From positions 1 through 63,179 of the forward strand of contig CBDUZI010000003.1 of the NCBI GenBank assembly GCA_965371665.1: a stretch of DNA of 63,179 bases. Reading direction: 5' to 3'. Below the pieces are notes generated by a model that was given only the letters and a program-made list of their open reading frames with translations, was not told the origin of the DNA and did no database searches. This document shows positions 63,131 to 63,179 of this stretch, in pieces; positions within the stretch are counted from its first letter, which is position 1; each line of letters starts with the position of its first letter. Origin of the DNA: JAUVAV01 sp965371665. GTDB lineage: Bacteria > Oederibacteriota > JAAXVQ01 > JAUVAV01. The position numbers and the translations under genes are program-made.

Positions 63131-63179
63131 TATTACCCATAACTATGTTTGGGAAAAAATATTCTCAGGCATTATTTCA

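Noticed and set aside
1..63179. tRNA, rRNA or riboswitch genes
   Set aside because: The intergenic regions were read for cloverleaf and common riboswitch cores (including upstream of metH/pepA and trpC) and none was convincing; a covariance-model scan would settle this.

Overview
This window reads as a chromosomal segment of an uncultured Gram-negative (diderm) bacterium with middling GC. Evidence for an outer membrane includes kdsB (Kdo activation), a TolC/RND pair, an outer-membrane beta-barrel protein and several lipoproteins. The order tmk-holB-ricT-metG-tatD is the arrangement known from Firmicutes and many deep-branching phyla. The large surface-type gene, abundant short repeats and many candidate-phylum-style hypothetical genes suggest a lineage such as Omnitrophota or a relative. 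That placement is inference; no rRNA gene is present to decide it.

Layout. 0-10 kb: an MFS transporter, then a giant secreted helical protein (about 2,350 aa) with a degenerate lipase-like N-terminus and an AT-rich C-terminus overlapped by a small membrane gene, then a secreted protein with a phage-tail-collar-like domain. 10-15.5 kb: an AT-rich block of one methyltransferase and three polytopic membrane proteins (two GT-C glycosyltransferases and a DUF2079 protein). 15.6-17.2 kb: small genes, including a DUF5674 protein and a membrane-anchored pYEATS-like protein. 17.3-20 kb: kdsB, mutM and a D-lactate-dehydrogenase-like gene. 20.5-21.4 kb: a patatin-like lipoprotein. 21.4-33.3 kb: a long leftward series tmk, holB, ricT, metG, tatD-radical SAM fusion, trpC, trpF, trpB, trpA, accD, folC. 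33.6-36.9 kb: fhs and a HEAT-repeat protein. 37-40 kb: a small accessory islet with a broken Fic-like gene, a TIR-domain protein, a GIY-YIG nuclease and many repeats. 40-46.5 kb: a BioD/DRTGG ATPase, metH, a separate MetH-reactivation-domain protein, dcd and pepA. 46.7-53.4 kb: rsmA, pdxA, DUF1848, a class III cyclase-like protein, a TPR lipoprotein and DUF192. 53.6-60.1 kb: TolC, an RND pump and small envelope proteins. 60.4-62.9 kb: comEC.

The most striking feature is the density of short interspersed palindromic and terminal-inverted-repeat elements of at least six kinds. They are not confined to intergenic DNA. Copies are read through in frame inside folC, inside comEC and in the giant protein. 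They also supply the C-terminal end of the MFS transporter and the tail of the GIY-YIG protein. Other points of interest are a perfect 19-bp-arm palindrome of two consensus DnaA boxes just upstream of a good promoter for tmk-holB, the cyclase-like protein with both metal Asp residues and an enlarged insert, the TIR protein, and the giant protein with its overlapping membrane gene.

Functionally the conserved genes cover one-carbon/folate metabolism (fhs, folC, metH plus its reactivation partner), tryptophan and fatty-acid synthesis, nucleotide supply (tmk, dcd), replication and repair (holB, mutM), translation (metG, rsmA), envelope biogenesis and DNA uptake. All calls are from reading the sequence; no database search was run.
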